From NCBI GenBank assembly GCA_001752465.1, contig MDJB01000001.1, positions 62,001-126,000 of the forward strand: a stretch of DNA of 64,000 nucleotides, given 5' to 3'. Shown here piece after piece: positions 18,780 through 29,359 of this stretch. A program made the translations under genes and the position numbers. The first letter of the stretch is position 1. Each line of letters starts with the position of its first letter. Below the pieces are notes generated by a model, which saw only the letters and a program-made list of their open reading frames with translations, did no database searches and had not been told where the DNA came from. Source of the DNA: Haemophilus quentini. Its GTDB lineage: Bacteria; Pseudomonadota; Gammaproteobacteria; Enterobacterales; Pasteurellaceae.

Positions 18780-20015
18780 ATGGGTTTAAAAAATCTTTTT
18801 GAAAAAATGGAACCCGCGTTTTTACCAGGTGGTAAATACAGCAAGCTTTATCCGATCTTTGAATCGATTTATACCTTGCTTTATACACCAGGTACAGTAA
18901 CGCACAAAAACACTCACGTTCGTGATGCGTTAGACTCAAAACGTATGATGATTACGGTTTTCCTTGCGTTGTTCCCTGCGATTTTCTACGGTATGTACAA
19001 TGTGGGTAACCAAGCGATTCCAGCCTTAAATCAATTAGGCAATTTAGATCAACTAATTGCTAACGATTGGCACTATGCACTTGCAAGTTCATTAGGTTTA
19101 GATTTAACTGCCAATGCAACTTGGGGCTCAAAAATGGCGCTGGGTGCAATTTTCTTTTTACCAATTTACTTAGTGGTGTTCACCGTTTGTACAATTTGGG
19201 AATTGTTGTTCTCAGTCGTGCGTGGTCATGAAGTAAATGAAGGGATGTTCGTTTCAACCATTTTATTTGCGTTAATCGTTCCACCAACATTGCCATTATG
19301 GCAAGCCGCATTAGGTATTACTTTTGGTATCGTTGTTGCAAAAGAAATTTTTGGTGGCGTTGGTCGTAACTTCATGAACCCTGCACTTGCAGGCCGAGCT
19401 TTCTTGTTCTTCGCCTATCCAGCTCAAATTTCAGGTGATACTGTTTGGACTGCTGCTGATGGTTTCTCTGGTGCAACCGCACTTTCACAATGGTCACAAG
19501 GTGGTCAGGGAGCATTACAACATACAGCCACTGGTGCTCCAATCACTTGGATGGATGCTTTTGTTGGTAACTTACCTGGTTCAATGGGCGAAGTTTCTAC
19601 GCTTGCAATTTTAATCGGCGGCGCAGTGATTGTGTTCACTCGTATTGCTGCATGGCGCATCATTGCTGGTGTGATGATTGGTATGATTGCAACTTCAACT
19701 CTATTCAATTTAGTTGGTTCTGATACTAACCCAATGTTCTCAATGCCTTGGCATTGGCACCTTGTTTTAGGTGGATTTGCATTAGGTATGGTATTTATGG
19801 CAACAGACCCTGTTTCAGCATCCTTTACCAGTGCAGGTAAGTGGTGGTACGGTGCATTAATTGGTGTGATGGCTGTATTAATTCGTACTGTAAACCCAGC
19901 TTATCCAGAAGGAATGATGTTAGCGATTTTATTTGCAAACTTATTTGCACCGATTTTCGACTACATCGTTGTTCAAGCAAATATCAAACGTCGGAGAGCA
20001 AGAACAAATGGCTAA
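18780..20015 (+). CDS. nqrB: Na+-translocating NADH:quinone reductase subunit B
   Basis: Multispanning subunit of 411 residues that carries riboflavin and a covalently bound FMN. The flavinylation motif SGAT is present, with Thr233 as the expected phosphoester attachment site ([10 protein letters not shown]). About ten hydrophobic segments are visible, along with the [18 protein letters not shown] motif. The gene overlaps nqrC by 8 bp. The FMN would be attached by ApbE, encoded at the end of the same operon. Confidence 0.97.
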   Translation: MGLKNLFEKMEPAFLPGGKYSKLYPIFESIYTLLYTPGTVTHKNTHVRDALDSKRMMITVFLALFPAIFYGMYNVGNQAIPALNQLGNLDQLIANDWHYALASSLGLDLTANATWGSKMALGAIFFLPIYLVVFTVCTIWELLFSVVRGHEVNEGMFVSTILFALIVPPTLPLWQAALGITFGIVVAKEIFGGVGRNFMNPALAGRAFLFFAYPAQISGDTVWTAADGFSGATALSQWSQGGQGALQHTATGAPITWMDAFVGNLPGSMGEVSTLAILIGGAVIVFTRIAAWRIIAGVMIGMIATSTLFNLVGSDTNPMFSMPWHWHLVLGGFALGMVFMATDPVSASFTSAGKWWYGALIGVMAVLIRTVNPAYPEGMMLAILFANLFAPIFDYIVVQANIKRRRARTNG

Positions 20016-20742
20016 GTTTAATAAAGACAGCGTAGGCGGCACAATTCTTGTCGTATTGCTACTGAGTTTAGTTTGTTCCATTATTGTTGCTGGTTCCGCA
20101 GTAATGTTAAAGCCTGCACAAGAAGAACAAAAGTTACTCGATAAACAAAAAAATATCTTAAATGTAGCTGGTCTTTTACAAGAAAATACTAATGTAAAAG
20201 AAACTTATGCAAAATTTATCGAGCCCCGCTTCGTTGATTTAGCAACGGGTGAATACACACAACAAGCAGATGATAGCCAACAAGCAATTCCTGCTGATGC
20301 GGATAAAGCACGTATTCGTTCTCGTAGCAAAACGACTGAAGTTTATCTTGTAAAAGATGAACAAGGTAAAACTCAACAAGTTATTTTACCAATTTATGGA
20401 ACTGGCTTGTGGTCAGTGATGTATGGTTTAGTATCTGTTCAACCAGATGGTAATACTATTAATGGAATCACTTACTACCAACATGGTGAAACACCAGGAT
20501 TGGGTGGTGAGATTGAAAATCCAAACTGGGCAAGTTTATTTAAAGGTAAAAAATTGTTTGATGAACAACATCAACCTGCAATTCACATCGTGAAAGGGCA
20601 AGCTCCACAAGATGAGCATAGTATTGATGGTTTATCAGGCGCGACTTTAACTGGTAACGGCGTACAAGGTACGTTTGATTATTGGTTTAGTGCGAACGGT
20701 TTTGGTCCATATCTTGAAAAACTTCATGCGGGAGCAAACTAA
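20008..20742 (+). CDS. nqrC: Na+-translocating NADH:quinone reductase subunit C
   Basis: A 244-residue subunit with one N-terminal membrane helix ([20 protein letters not shown]) and a periplasmic FMN-binding domain. The flavinylation motif is [12 protein letters not shown] with Thr213 as the attachment residue. The start at 20008 (MAKFNKDS) replaces a longer reading from 19933 that lies inside nqrB. The gene overlaps nqrB by 8 bp and nqrD by one base. Confidence 0.96.
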   Translation: MAKFNKDSVGGTILVVLLLSLVCSIIVAGSAVMLKPAQEEQKLLDKQKNILNVAGLLQENTNVKETYAKFIEPRFVDLATGEYTQQADDSQQAIPADADKARIRSRSKTTEVYLVKDEQGKTQQVILPIYGTGLWSVMYGLVSVQPDGNTINGITYYQHGETPGLGGEIENPNWASLFKGKKLFDEQHQPAIHIVKGQAPQDEHSIDGLSGATLTGNGVQGTFDYWFSANGFGPYLEKLHAGAN

Positions 20743-21368
20743 TGTCTGAAAAAGCAAATTATAAAGATCTGTTGTTAGCTCCGGTTGTTAAGAACAACCC
20801 GATTGCATTACAAATTTTGGGTATTTGTTCTGCATTAGCGGTAACAACAAAATTAGAAACTGCTGTTGTAATGGCGATTGCGGTGAGTTTGGTAACTGGG
20901 TTATCAAGTTTCTTTGTTTCTTTGATTCGCAATTACATTCCAAACAGTATTCGTATTATTGTGCAACTTGCAATTATTGCATCACTTGTAATCGTTGTTG
21001 ACCAAATATTAAAAGCCTACGCTTATGGTTTATCTAAACAACTTTCGGTATTCGTTGGCTTGATTATCACTAACTGTATCGTAATGGGACGTGCTGAAGC
21101 GTTTGCGATGAAGTCGCCTCCCGTTGAAAGCTTTGTAGATGGTATCGGTAATGGTTTAGGTTATGGTGCGATGTTAATTATCGTAGCATTTTTCCGTGAA
21201 CTTATCGGTTCAGGTAAATTATTTGGTATGACTATTTTTGAAACCATTCAGAATGGTGGTTGGTACCAAGCAAATGGTTTATTCCTACTTGCACCAAGTG
21301 CATTCTTTATCATCGGATTTGTTATCTGGGGATTAAGAACTTGGAAACCAGAGCAACAGGAGAAGTAA
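20742..21368 (+). CDS. nqrD: Na+-translocating NADH:quinone reductase subunit D
   Basis: Integral membrane subunit of 208 residues with about six helices, homologous to NqrE. The family segment [18 protein letters not shown] carries the conserved cysteine that, with its NqrE partner, holds an Fe centre in the membrane. The start codon overlaps the nqrC stop (TAATG), so the two genes are translationally coupled. Confidence 0.96.
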   Translation: MSEKANYKDLLLAPVVKNNPIALQILGICSALAVTTKLETAVVMAIAVSLVTGLSSFFVSLIRNYIPNSIRIIVQLAIIASLVIVVDQILKAYAYGLSKQLSVFVGLIITNCIVMGRAEAFAMKSPPVESFVDGIGNGLGYGAMLIIVAFFRELIGSGKLFGMTIFETIQNGGWYQANGLFLLAPSAFFIIGFVIWGLRTWKPEQQEK

Positions 21369-21371
21369 TCA

Positions 21372-21968
21372 ATGGAACATTATATTAGCCTATTCGTTAA
21401 GGCAGTCTTCATTGAAAATATGGCACTTTCCTTCTTCTTAGGAATGTGTACTTTCTTAGCAGTATCTAAAAAGGTATCAACTGCGTTTGGTCTTGGTATT
21501 GCGGTAACTTTCGTTCTTGGTATCGCAGTGCCAGTAAACCAATTAATTTATGCCAATGTACTAAAAGAAAATGCTTTAATTGAAGGTGTGGACTTATCAT
21601 TCTTGAATTTCATTACCTTCATCGGGGTTATTGCTGGTTTAGTGCAAATTCTTGAAATGGTATTAGATAAATTTATGCCATCTCTTTATAACGCATTAGG
21701 GATTTTCTTACCGTTAATCGCAGTAAACTGTGCGATTTTTGGTGGGGTATCTTTCATGGTTCAACGTGATTACAATTTCCCTGAATCTATCGTGTACGGT
21801 TTTGGCTCAGGTTTAGGTTGGATGTTGGCGATTGTGGCACTTGCTGGCTTAACTGAGAAAATGAAATACGCTGATATTCCTGCAGGATTAAAAGGTTTAG
21901 GTATTACCTTTATCTCTGTTGGTTTAATGGCGTTAGGCTTTATGTCTTTCTCTGGTATTCAATTATAA
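21372..21968 (+). CDS. nqrE: Na+-translocating NADH:quinone reductase subunit E
   Basis: Integral membrane subunit of 198 residues, paired with NqrD in an inverted arrangement. It starts [21 protein letters not shown], and the conserved cysteine lies in [12 protein letters not shown]. Six hydrophobic stretches are visible. It sits 3 bp after nqrD and 12 bp before nqrF. Confidence 0.96.
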   Translation: MEHYISLFVKAVFIENMALSFFLGMCTFLAVSKKVSTAFGLGIAVTFVLGIAVPVNQLIYANVLKENALIEGVDLSFLNFITFIGVIAGLVQILEMVLDKFMPSLYNALGIFLPLIAVNCAIFGGVSFMVQRDYNFPESIVYGFGSGLGWMLAIVALAGLTEKMKYADIPAGLKGLGITFISVGLMALGFMSFSGIQL

Positions 21969-21980
21969 GGAGTGTAATCA

Positions 21981-23216
21981 ATGAGCGATTCAGTAATTCT
22001 TGCACTCGGTATTGCCGCATTTACAGTTATTGTATTAGTGTTAGTGGCGATCATCTTATTTGCGAAATCAAAATTAGTCGATTCTGGTGATATTACTATC
22101 GGTATTAATGACGATCCTGAAAAAGCGATCACATTACCTGCAGGTGGCAAATTATTAGGTGCTTTAGCAAGTAAAGGTATTTTTGTATCTTCTGCTTGTG
22201 GCGGTGGTGGCTCTTGTGGTCAATGTATTGTTAAAGTGAAAAATGGTGGCGGAGAAATCCTCCCAACTGAACTTTCTCACATCAACAAACGTGAAGCAAA
22301 AGAAGGTTATCGTCTAGCTTGTCAAGTTAATGTGAAAGGTAATATGGAAGTTGAACTTCCAGAAGAAATCTTCGGCGTGAAAAAATGGGAATGTACTGTT
22401 ATTTCTAACGATAACAAAGCAACCTTTATCAAAGAGCTTAAATTGGCTATTCCTGAAGGTGAAGAAGTTCCTTTCCGTGCGGGTGGTTATATCCAAATCG
22501 AAGCTGATCCACATACGGTTTACTATAAAGATTTTGATATTCCAGAAGAATACCACGAAGACTGGGACAAATATGATTTATGGCGTTACGTGTCTAAAGT
22601 GGACGAGCATATTATCCGTGCTTACTCAATGGCTTCATACCCTGAAGAGAAAGGCATCATTATGCTTAACGTGCGTATTGCAACGCCTCCGCCACGTCAA
22701 CCTGATGCACCTCCAGGTCAAATGTCTTCATACATTTGGTCATTAAAAGCAGGTGATAAAGTGACTATTTCTGGCCCATTTGGTGAATTCTTTGCGAAAG
22801 AAACTGATGCAGAAATGGTATTTATCGGTGGTGGTGCGGGTATGGCGCCAATGCGTTCTCATATTTTTGACCAATTAAAACGTCTTCACTCTAAACGTAA
22901 AATGTCATTCTGGTATGGTGCACGTTCTAAACGTGAAATCTTCTATCAAGAAGACTTTGACCAATTACAAGCTGAAAATCCAAACTTTGTATGGCATGTT
23001 GCATTATCGGACGCATTGCCTGAAGATAATTGGACTGGCTATACAGGCTTTATTCACAATGTACTTTATGAAAACTACTTGAAAAATCATGAAGCACCAG
23101 AGGATTGTGAATACTATATGTGTGGACCTCCAGTGATGAATGCAGCTGTAATTAAAATGTTGAAAGATCTTGGCGTTGAAGATGAAAACATTTTATTAGA
23201 TGACTTTGGTGGCTGA
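21981..23216 (+). CDS. nqrF: Na+-translocating NADH:quinone reductase subunit F
   Basis: The NADH-oxidising subunit, 411 residues. An N-terminal membrane helix (about 6-28) is followed by a 2Fe-2S ferredoxin domain with Cys73, Cys79, Cys82 and Cys114 ([12 protein letters not shown] and ACQV). A ferredoxin-reductase domain follows, with the FAD motif RAYSMASYP and the NADH-binding [12 protein letters not shown]; the C-terminus has the CGPP motif ([10 protein letters not shown]). Electrons enter here from NADH. A pair of inverted uptake signals follows about 30 bp after the stop. Confidence 0.97.
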   Translation: MSDSVILALGIAAFTVIVLVLVAIILFAKSKLVDSGDITIGINDDPEKAITLPAGGKLLGALASKGIFVSSACGGGGSCGQCIVKVKNGGGEILPTELSHINKREAKEGYRLACQVNVKGNMEVELPEEIFGVKKWECTVISNDNKATFIKELKLAIPEGEEVPFRAGGYIQIEADPHTVYYKDFDIPEEYHEDWDKYDLWRYVSKVDEHIIRAYSMASYPEEKGIIMLNVRIATPPPRQPDAPPGQMSSYIWSLKAGDKVTISGPFGEFFAKETDAEMVFIGGGAGMAPMRSHIFDQLKRLHSKRKMSFWYGARSKREIFYQEDFDQLQAENPNFVWHVALSDALPEDNWTGYTGFIHNVLYENYLKNHEAPEDCEYYMCGPPVMNAAVIKMLKDLGVEDENILLDDFGG

Positions 23217-23245
23217 TTTTAGTTAATCAATTCATCATAAAAACT

Positions 23246-23272
23246 GACCGCACTTTGTGATGAAGTGCGGTC
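23246..23272. terminator. Inverted uptake-signal pair after nqrF
   Basis: Two uptake signals in opposite orientation (23247-23255 and 23263-23271) form a 10-bp stem with a 7-base loop. Such pairs often act as terminators in H. influenzae. The T-run is better on the minus strand (TTTTT) than on the plus strand, so termination of nqr transcripts may be partial. That would allow apbE and nqrM to be co-expressed. Confidence 0.6.
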
Positions 23273-23359
23273 AAAATTTAAGGTGTTTTTAGAAAATTTC
23301 TATGATTACAGGTAAGTTTTGTCAAGTTTGCCAGTAATTCACAGATGTAGGAAATCCAG

Positions 23360-24400
23360 ATGAAAAAATTAATAAGAGGTATTATGGCTGTAGCAATGGC
23401 ATTAAGTCTTGCAGCCTGTCAAAAAGAAACAAAAGTTATCTCATTAAGTGGTAAAACAATGGGAACGACTTATCATGTTAAATATCTTGATGAAGGCTCA
23501 ATGAAAGCAACATCTGAAAAGACGCATGAAGAAATTGAAGCAATCTTAAAAGATGTGAACGCGAAAATGTCCACTTACAAAAAAGATTCGGAATTGAGCC
23601 GTTTCAATCAAAATACCCAAGTGAACACACCGATTGAGATTTCAGCGGATTTTGCCAAAGTATTGGCCGAAGCGATTCGTTTAAACAAAGTGACTGAAGG
23701 GGCATTGGATGTAACTGTTGGCCCTGTCGTTAATTTATGGGGATTTGGCCCGGAAGAACGTCCAGAAAAACAACCTACTCCAGAACAATTAGCTGAACGC
23801 CAAGCGTGGGTTGGCATTGATAAAATTGCCCTTGATATGAGTGGTGCAAAACCGACATTAAGCAAAGCACTTCCTCAAGTTTATGTCGATTTATCCTCGA
23901 TTGCTAAAGGCTTTGGCGTTGATCAGGTCGCTGAGAAGTTAGAACAATTAAATGCTCAAAATTACATGGTTGAAATCGGCGGTGAAATTCGTGCGAAAGG
24001 AAAAAATATTGAAGGCAAACCTTGGCAGATCGCAATTGAAAAACCAACTACAACAGGTGAAAGAGCAGTTGAAGCTGTCATTGGATTAGACAATATGGGA
24101 ATGGCAAGTTCTGGCGATTATCGTATTTACTTTGAAGAAAATGGTAAACGCTTTGCTCATGAAATTGATCCGAAAACAGGTTACCCAATTCAGCATCATT
24201 TAGCCTCAATTACGGTGCTTGCTCCAACCTCAATGACTGCAGATGGCCTATCAACAGGTTTATTTGTGCTGGGTGAAGACAAGGCGTTAGAAGTGGCTGA
24301 GAAAAATAATCTTGCCGTTTACTTAATCATTAAAACAGATAATGGTTTTATCACAAAATCATCCTCTGCTTTCAAAAAATTAACAGAAACAAAAGAATAG
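23360..24400 (+). CDS. apbE: FAD:protein FMN transferase, lipoprotein
   Basis: ApbE transfers FMN from FAD to threonines of NqrB and NqrC. The 346-residue product starts MKKLIRGIMAVAMALSLAAC with lipobox LAAC (Cys20), so it is anchored on the periplasmic side. Family motifs seen: MGTTYHVKY near 33-41, the DLSSIAKGFGVD segment, EIGGEIRAKG, and the C-terminal DPKTGYP followed by TADGLSTGLFVLG. Its place directly after nqrF and before nqrM fits its role in maturing Na+-NQR. Confidence 0.95.
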   Translation: MKKLIRGIMAVAMALSLAACQKETKVISLSGKTMGTTYHVKYLDEGSMKATSEKTHEEIEAILKDVNAKMSTYKKDSELSRFNQNTQVNTPIEISADFAKVLAEAIRLNKVTEGALDVTVGPVVNLWGFGPEERPEKQPTPEQLAERQAWVGIDKIALDMSGAKPTLSKALPQVYVDLSSIAKGFGVDQVAEKLEQLNAQNYMVEIGGEIRAKGKNIEGKPWQIAIEKPTTTGERAVEAVIGLDNMGMASSGDYRIYFEENGKRFAHEIDPKTGYPIQHHLASITVLAPTSMTADGLSTGLFVLGEDKALEVAEKNNLAVYLIIKTDNGFITKSSSAFKKLTETKE

Positions 24401-24402
24401 TT

Positions 24403-24663
24403 ATGCAAACTTTATTTTTTACTTTAATCGCTTTCGTCGCAATTATATTGTTGATGTCTATCGGATTTATTATCAAAAAACAAAGTTTAAAAGGCAGCTG
24501 CGGTGGTTTATCTACCCTTGGTATTGCCAAAGCTTGCGATTGTGATAAACCGTGTGACACGCTTCAATCAAAATTAGATGCGGGCGATGAACAAGCGAAA
24601 GCTGAATATGAGCAAAAATTCGCAAAAAAAGATGATGACTCGCAATTTTATGAAGTGAAATAA
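24403..24663 (+). CDS. nqrM: Na+-NQR maturation protein NqrM
   Basis: An 86-residue protein with one N-terminal membrane helix and a cysteine-rich stretch, [24 protein letters not shown]. The four cysteines are the hallmark of NqrM (DUF539), thought to deliver iron for the Fe centre between NqrD and NqrE. It begins 2 bp after apbE and ends the operon. An uptake signal follows at 24678-24686. Confidence 0.93.
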   Translation: MQTLFFTLIAFVAIILLMSIGFIIKKQSLKGSCGGLSTLGIAKACDCDKPCDTLQSKLDAGDEQAKAEYEQKFAKKDDDSQFYEVK

Positions 24664-24779
24664 CTTGCTCAAAAATGACCGCACTTTATGTGCAAAATAA
24701 AATTAACGGCAAAATTATTTTGCCGTTTTCTCATTCAATTACCAATGTGCTTCGCCTTAACCGAAGTTACGGGAGAACT

Positions 24780-25931
24780 ATGTTAATTTCAAATACTTAT
24801 AATCAACACTTTCCTCAACTTACACAAGAACAGCTTGCGAGAAATACTACCAAAAAAGTGATTTGTGGTATGTCTGGAGGCGTGGATTCTTCTGTGTCAG
24901 CTTTTATTCTTCAACAGCAAGGCTATCAGGTGGAAGGCCTGTTTATGAAGAACTGGGAAGAGGATGATGATACGGATTACTGCACTGCAGCAGCTGATCT
25001 TGCAGATGCTCAAGCAGTATGTGATAAATTGGGTATCAAGCTACATAAAATTAATTTTGCGGCAGAATATTGGGATAATGTCTTTGAACATTTTTTAACT
25101 GAATATAAAGCAGGGCGCACGCCGAACCCAGATATTTTGTGTAATAAAGAAATTAAATTTAAAGCGTTTTTAGAATATGCAGCTGAAGATCTTGGTGCCC
25201 ATTATATTGCAACAGGGCATTATGTACGTAGAGCTGGTGATGATGAAAATGCAAAATTATTACGTGGTCTAGATGCCAATAAAGATCAAAGTTATTTTCT
25301 TTATACCTTAAGCCATAAACAAGTAGGGCAAAGTTTATTCCCCATTGGTGAAATTGAGAAGCCGATTGTTCGCGCTATTGCTGAAGATCTTGGCTTAATT
25401 ACGGCAAAGAAAAAAGACTCTACCGGTATTTGTTTTATTGGTGAGCGTAAATTTAAGGATTTCTTAGCGCGTTACTTACCGGCTCAACCTGGTGATATTC
25501 GTACTGTTGATGGTGAAATTATTGGTCGCCATGATGGCTTGATGTATCACACGTTGGGACAGCGTAAAGGATTAGGCATTGGAGGTTTAAAAAATGCGGG
25601 TGATGAGGCTTGGTATGTGGTAGATAAGGATGTGGAAAATAATGAACTTATTGTCGCTCAGGGGCACGATCATCCTCGTTTATTTTCAAAAGGTCTGATT
25701 GCTAGCCAATTACATTGGGTTGATCGCAAACCAATTCGAGAGTTATTACGTTGCACGGTGAAAACACGTTATCGCCAACAAGATATTCCTTGTGTGATTG
25801 AACCTATTGATGATGAAACTATTCGAGTGATTTTCGATGAACCTCAATCAGCCGTCACACCAGGACAATCTGCCGTATTTTACCTTGGTGAGGTTTGTTT
25901 GGGCGGTGGGATTATTGAAGAAAGAATATAA
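24780..25931 (+). CDS. mnmA: tRNA-specific 2-thiouridylase
   Basis: Adds sulfur to U34 of tRNAs for Lys, Glu and Gln. A start at 24780 ([14 protein letters not shown]) gives 383 residues with GGGAG just upstream; the frame is open from 24675 but that extension is not family-like. Motifs: the PP-loop SGGVDSS at about 32-38, catalytic cysteines in [12 protein letters not shown] and [12 protein letters not shown], and the beta-barrel C-terminus with [13 protein letters not shown]. It ends at a bidirectional terminator shared with pgeF. Confidence 0.96.
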   Translation: MLISNTYNQHFPQLTQEQLARNTTKKVICGMSGGVDSSVSAFILQQQGYQVEGLFMKNWEEDDDTDYCTAAADLADAQAVCDKLGIKLHKINFAAEYWDNVFEHFLTEYKAGRTPNPDILCNKEIKFKAFLEYAAEDLGAHYIATGHYVRRAGDDENAKLLRGLDANKDQSYFLYTLSHKQVGQSLFPIGEIEKPIVRAIAEDLGLITAKKKDSTGICFIGERKFKDFLARYLPAQPGDIRTVDGEIIGRHDGLMYHTLGQRKGLGIGGLKNAGDEAWYVVDKDVENNELIVAQGHDHPRLFSKGLIASQLHWVDRKPIRELLRCTVKTRYRQQDIPCVIEPIDDETIRVIFDEPQSAVTPGQSAVFYLGEVCLGGGIIEERI

Positions 25932-25941
25932 AATAAAGATA

Positions 25942-25967
25942 CTAAAAGCGCATTTTTGCGCTTTTAG
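25942..25967. terminator. Bidirectional terminator between mnmA and pgeF
   Basis: A perfect 11-bp stem CTAAAAGCGCA/TGCGCTTTTAG with a TTTT loop lies between the converging mnmA and pgeF genes. The A- and T-rich stem feet can serve both strands. Confidence 0.85.
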
Positions 25968-25972
25968 ACTAT

Positions 25973-26707
25973 TTATTCAAACCAAATGACACTTGCCATT
26001 CGGCCCGTTTGGTTGTCACGGCGATAAGAAAAGAACAATTCTTTTTCATTGAATGTACAGTGATTTCCCCCATAAATCTGCGTAATGCCGAGATTATTTA
26101 ATCGCTGAGTTGCGATTTGATAAAGATTACCTAGGTATTTACCTTCTTCTATTTCATCAGGTTGAAAGGCGAGTTTGGCTTTTTCATCTATTGCAACAAA
26201 TTGTTTTACAACATCAATTCCAACTTGAAATGCTGTTGGGCCAATTGCAGGGCCAAACCACGCGACAATATCTTCAGGTTTAGCCTGAAAGCATTTGACA
26301 GTTTCTTCTAATACGCCATCGCATAAACCACGCCAGCCAGCATGTGCGGCAGCTACTTCATTGCCAGATGTTGTGGTGAATAGAACCGGCAAACAGTCTG
26401 CAGTCATAACAGCACAAACTTGATGAGGAACATTTGTATAAACTGCATCCGCTTCAAGATTTTGTCCTGAATAAGGTAATTGAATGACTCGAGTACTGTG
26501 TGTTTGAGTTAGAAATATAGGTGTTTGTGGCAAACCAAATTTTTCTACTAATAAAGTGCGGTTAGTTTTTACCGCACTTTTGTTATCACCGACATGATTG
26601 CCTAAGTTGAAACTAAAATAAGGCGTCAAGCTCACGCCCCCTTCACGAGTAGTGGTAAAGGCATGAATATTCTTTGGTACGTTCCAATTGGGGTTAATCG
26701 CTTGCAT
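25973..26707 (-). CDS. pgeF: Polyphenol oxidase/purine nucleosidase family protein (YfiH/PgeF)
   Basis: A 244-residue laccase-domain protein. The family zinc-site residues are present: His in LTQTHSTRV, Cys in VMTADCLPVLF and His in AAAHAGWRGL. The E. coli homologue YfiH acts in peptidoglycan fidelity, and relatives are purine nucleoside phosphorylases or adenosine deaminases. It follows rluD by one base, an arrangement common in gammaproteobacteria. Two uptake signals in opposite orientation sit inside the coding sequence (26554-26562 and 26571-26579), encoding part of the TNRTLLVEKFG region. Confidence 0.9.
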   Translation of the reverse strand: MQAINPNWNVPKNIHAFTTTREGGVSLTPYFSFNLGNHVGDNKSAVKTNRTLLVEKFGLPQTPIFLTQTHSTRVIQLPYSGQNLEADAVYTNVPHQVCAVMTADCLPVLFTTTSGNEVAAAHAGWRGLCDGVLEETVKCFQAKPEDIVAWFGPAIGPTAFQVGIDVVKQFVAIDEKAKLAFQPDEIEEGKYLGNLYQIATQRLNNLGITQIYGGNHCTFNEKELFFSYRRDNQTGRMASVIWFE

Positions 26708-26708
26708 A

Positions 26709-27683
26709 TTAATAATCTAACTCATCTTGATGTTCGAGATAGTCAGCTTTGAGTGCATTAAGCAATTCAACAAAGTCATCAGGTAATGGGGCATACCATT
26801 CCATCATTTCACCTGTAATTGGATGAGCTAAGCGTAACATGACCGCATGTAAAGCTTGGCGTTTGAAATTACGCAATACTTCCATAAAGTCTTCACTAGC
26901 ATTTTTAGGCGGACGAGGGCGTCCGCCATAGGTTTGATCGCCTAGCAATGGATGGGCAATATGTGCCATATGAACACGGATTTGGTGTGTACGCCCCGTT
27001 TCTAAACGTAAACGTAAACGGGTGTAGTTACGGTAATTTTCCATAATACGATAATGGGTGACAGCTGGTTTTCCCATTGGATGAACAGCCATTAAAGTAC
27101 GTTTGGTTGCATGACGAGCCATAGGTTGATCTACTGTACCACCTTTGGTCATAATGCCTGAAGCGACCGCTTCATATTCACGCGTAATTTTGCGTTTTTG
27201 TAAGTTACGTACTAACTTGGTTTGTGCTGGAATAGTTTTTGCGACAATCATTAGACCTGTCGTATTTTTATCTAATCGATGCACAATTCCTGCTCTCGGT
27301 ACTTCTGCAATAGGCGGATAATGATAGAGTAGCGCATTGAGCACAGTTCCATTTGGATTGCCAGCACCAGGGTGTACGACAAGATCTTTGGGTTTATTAA
27401 TCACAATAATGTCGTCATCTTCATACACGATATTCAATGGAATATTTTCTGGTTCAAAACGTGTCTCATCTTCCACTTCTACGGTGATTTCTATTTTTTC
27501 TCCTCCGAGCACTTTCTCACGCGGAATATTGGTAATACGATCATTAAGTTTTACGAGATCGGCTTCAATCCATGTTTTTAATCGGGAGCGAGAATATTCA
27601 GGGAACAACTCTGCAAGTGTTTGGTCTAAACGCTGTCCCATTTGTTCTGACTGCACTTCAGCGGAAAGGGTAATTTGTGGCAT
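26709..27683 (-). CDS. rluD: 23S rRNA pseudouridine synthase RluD
   Basis: Forms pseudouridines in helix 69 of 23S rRNA. The 324-residue protein has an N-terminal S4 RNA-binding domain (GQRLDQTLAELFPEYSRSRL). The catalytic domain has the motif GIVHRLDKNTTGL with nucleophile Asp138, and NKPKDLVVHPG upstream. It is divergent from bamD and co-transcribed with pgeF; this rluD-pgeF/bamD layout matches E. coli. Confidence 0.95.
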   Translation of the reverse strand: MPQITLSAEVQSEQMGQRLDQTLAELFPEYSRSRLKTWIEADLVKLNDRITNIPREKVLGGEKIEITVEVEDETRFEPENIPLNIVYEDDDIIVINKPKDLVVHPGAGNPNGTVLNALLYHYPPIAEVPRAGIVHRLDKNTTGLMIVAKTIPAQTKLVRNLQKRKITREYEAVASGIMTKGGTVDQPMARHATKRTLMAVHPMGKPAVTHYRIMENYRNYTRLRLRLETGRTHQIRVHMAHIAHPLLGDQTYGGRPRPPKNASEDFMEVLRNFKRQALHAVMLRLAHPITGEMMEWYAPLPDDFVELLNALKADYLEHQDELDY

Positions 27684-27791
27684 AAATAGCTCTCAAAAAT
27701 TTTAAAAGTTGGCTTATTGATTAATGTTCTATACAATAGCGGACAATTGTATCTTATTTATTGGTTTTCGTAAAAATTAAGGAAAAAAACA

Positions 27792-28580
27792 ATGCGTAAA
27801 ATAAAATCTTTGGCATTGCTTGCCGTGGCAGCATTGGTTGTTGGATGTTCAAGTGGTTCAAAAGATGTGGAGCAAGCATCAGTAAATGAGTTGTACACTA
27901 AAGGTGTTACATCATTACAAGAAGGCGGCTATTCTGAAGCTATTCGTTATTTAAAAGCGGCGACTGAACGTTTCCCTGGTAGTATTTATCAAGAACAGGC
28001 GATGCTAGATTTAATTTATGCAAACTATAAAGCGCAAGATTATACGCAAGTATTATTGACGGTAGATAGCTTTTTACATCAATTTCCACAAAGTCCTAAC
28101 CAAGACTATGCAGTCTATATGGCGGGGTTAACCAATGCCACAACAGGTGACAATTTCATTCAAGATTTCTTTGGGATTGATCGTGCGACACGCGAAACTA
28201 CTTCTATGCGTACCGCTTTTTCTAATTTCCAAAATTTAGTTCGTGTATTCCCTAATAGCCCTTATGCTCAAGATGCTTTAGCGCGTATGGCTTATATTAA
28301 AGATGCGCTTGCTCGTCATGAGTTAGATATCGCAAAATTCTATGCAAAACGTGATGCTTGGGTTGCAGTGTCAAACCGTGTAGTTGGAATGTTGAAACAA
28401 TATCCTGATGCTAAAGCAACTTATGAAGGTTTGTCTTTGATGAAAGAAGCTTATGAAAAAATGGGTTTAACAGCATTAGCCAATGATACCCAAAAAATTA
28501 TTGATGCGAATAAAGATAAAACCTTTGCGCCAATTGAAAAACCAGATGAGCCAGAATTAAAAGTTCCGACTGCTAAATAA
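27792..28580 (+). CDS. bamD: Outer-membrane assembly lipoprotein BamD (ComL)
   Basis: Essential part of the BAM complex that folds outer-membrane proteins. The 262-residue precursor has lipobox VVGC (Cys19). TPR-type helices follow (NELYTKGVTSLQEGGYSEAIRYLKAATERFPGS in two halves, then further repeats). The name ComL comes from Neisseria, where it affects transformation. The spacer to rluD has an inverted ATACAAT/ATTGTAT at 27730-27751 around the likely divergent promoters. Confidence 0.95.
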   Translation: MRKIKSLALLAVAALVVGCSSGSKDVEQASVNELYTKGVTSLQEGGYSEAIRYLKAATERFPGSIYQEQAMLDLIYANYKAQDYTQVLLTVDSFLHQFPQSPNQDYAVYMAGLTNATTGDNFIQDFFGIDRATRETTSMRTAFSNFQNLVRVFPNSPYAQDALARMAYIKDALARHELDIAKFYAKRDAWVAVSNRVVGMLKQYPDAKATYEGLSLMKEAYEKMGLTALANDTQKIIDANKDKTFAPIEKPDEPELKVPTAK

Positions 28581-28596
28581 CCACAAGATATGAATA

Positions 28597-28624
28597 AAAA
28601 GCCCGAATAATTTCGGGCTTTTTG
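28597..28624. terminator. Bidirectional terminator between bamD and smpB
   Basis: A perfect 12-bp stem AAAAAGCCCGAA/TTCGGGCTTTTT with loop TAAT lies between the converging genes and has a T-run on each strand. This is also where the block I recall as HI0161-HI0177 in Rd meets the block HI0981-HI0989. Confidence 0.92.
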
Positions 28625-28631
28625 CTATATA

Positions 28632-29114
28632 TTATCCTCGATGTGCATTTTTCATAATGCGATCTTTTGTTACTTTCCATTCACGCTCTTTAATATCATC
28701 GCGTTTATCATGTTGTTTTTTACCTTTGGCTAAACCAATTTTGACTTTTGCCCATGCACTTTTCCAATAAAGAGAAAGCGCTACGATGGTAAAACCGTCT
28801 CGGTTTGCTTTGCCAAATAGGGATGCTAATTCGCGTTTATTTAATAATAACTTACGAGTGCGAGTTGGATCACAAACAATATGCGTTGATGCAACATTTA
28901 ATGGCTGAATGCTTGCACCGAATAAAAAGGCTTCGCCATTTTTGAAAATGACATAACTATCACTAATGTTTGCCTTGCCTGCGCGCATTGATTTGACTTC
29001 CCAGCCTTGTAGTTCAAGACCTGCTTCAATTTCATCTTCTATAAAATAATCATGTTTCGCACGTTTATTCAGTGCGATAGTATTTGATCCTGGTTTTACT
29101 TTTTTCTTTGTCAT
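28632..29114 (-). CDS. smpB: SsrA-binding protein SmpB
   Basis: Partner of tmRNA in rescuing stalled ribosomes. The 160-residue length is normal. Family blocks seen: [27 protein letters not shown] (in two halves), the [10 protein letters not shown] motif, and the basic C-terminal tail [16 protein letters not shown]. No ssrA gene is visible in this window. Confidence 0.95.
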   Translation of the reverse strand: MTKKKVKPGSNTIALNKRAKHDYFIEDEIEAGLELQGWEVKSMRAGKANISDSYVIFKNGEAFLFGASIQPLNVASTHIVCDPTRTRKLLLNKRELASLFGKANRDGFTIVALSLYWKSAWAKVKIGLAKGKKQHDKRDDIKEREWKVTKDRIMKNAHRG

Positions 29115-29276
29115 AATTTTTATACCTTATTTTGCTTGGCGCATTTTATCGGATATCTATTTTTATAGCAAAAAAGATCATCTAGGGATAACTGGCAGTC
29201 GCGTGTATTTTTAAACTTTAAAAGTGAAATGATTTATAGAAAATTCAAGAAAAAATCACCGCACTTTTGTAAGAAA

Positions 29277-29302
29277 AAACAGACACATTGCTGTGTCTGT
29301 TT
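29277..29302 (-). terminator. Terminator after pfkA
   Basis: AAACAGACAC pairs perfectly with GTGTCTGTTT around a 6-base loop. On the minus strand the stem is followed by TTTTTTC, as expected for a terminator of pfkA. An uptake signal (29258-29266) lies next to it. Confidence 0.85.
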
Positions 29303-29359
29303 AAGTGAGATAAAAAAGATGAATTAAGTTTTGGTGATTTATATAAAGTGAATAAACGA

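Noticed and set aside
26554-26579. Inverted uptake signals inside pgeF as an internal terminator
   Set aside because: The pair lies within intact coding sequence, and the surrounding gene is in frame and family-like, so premature termination is not supported.
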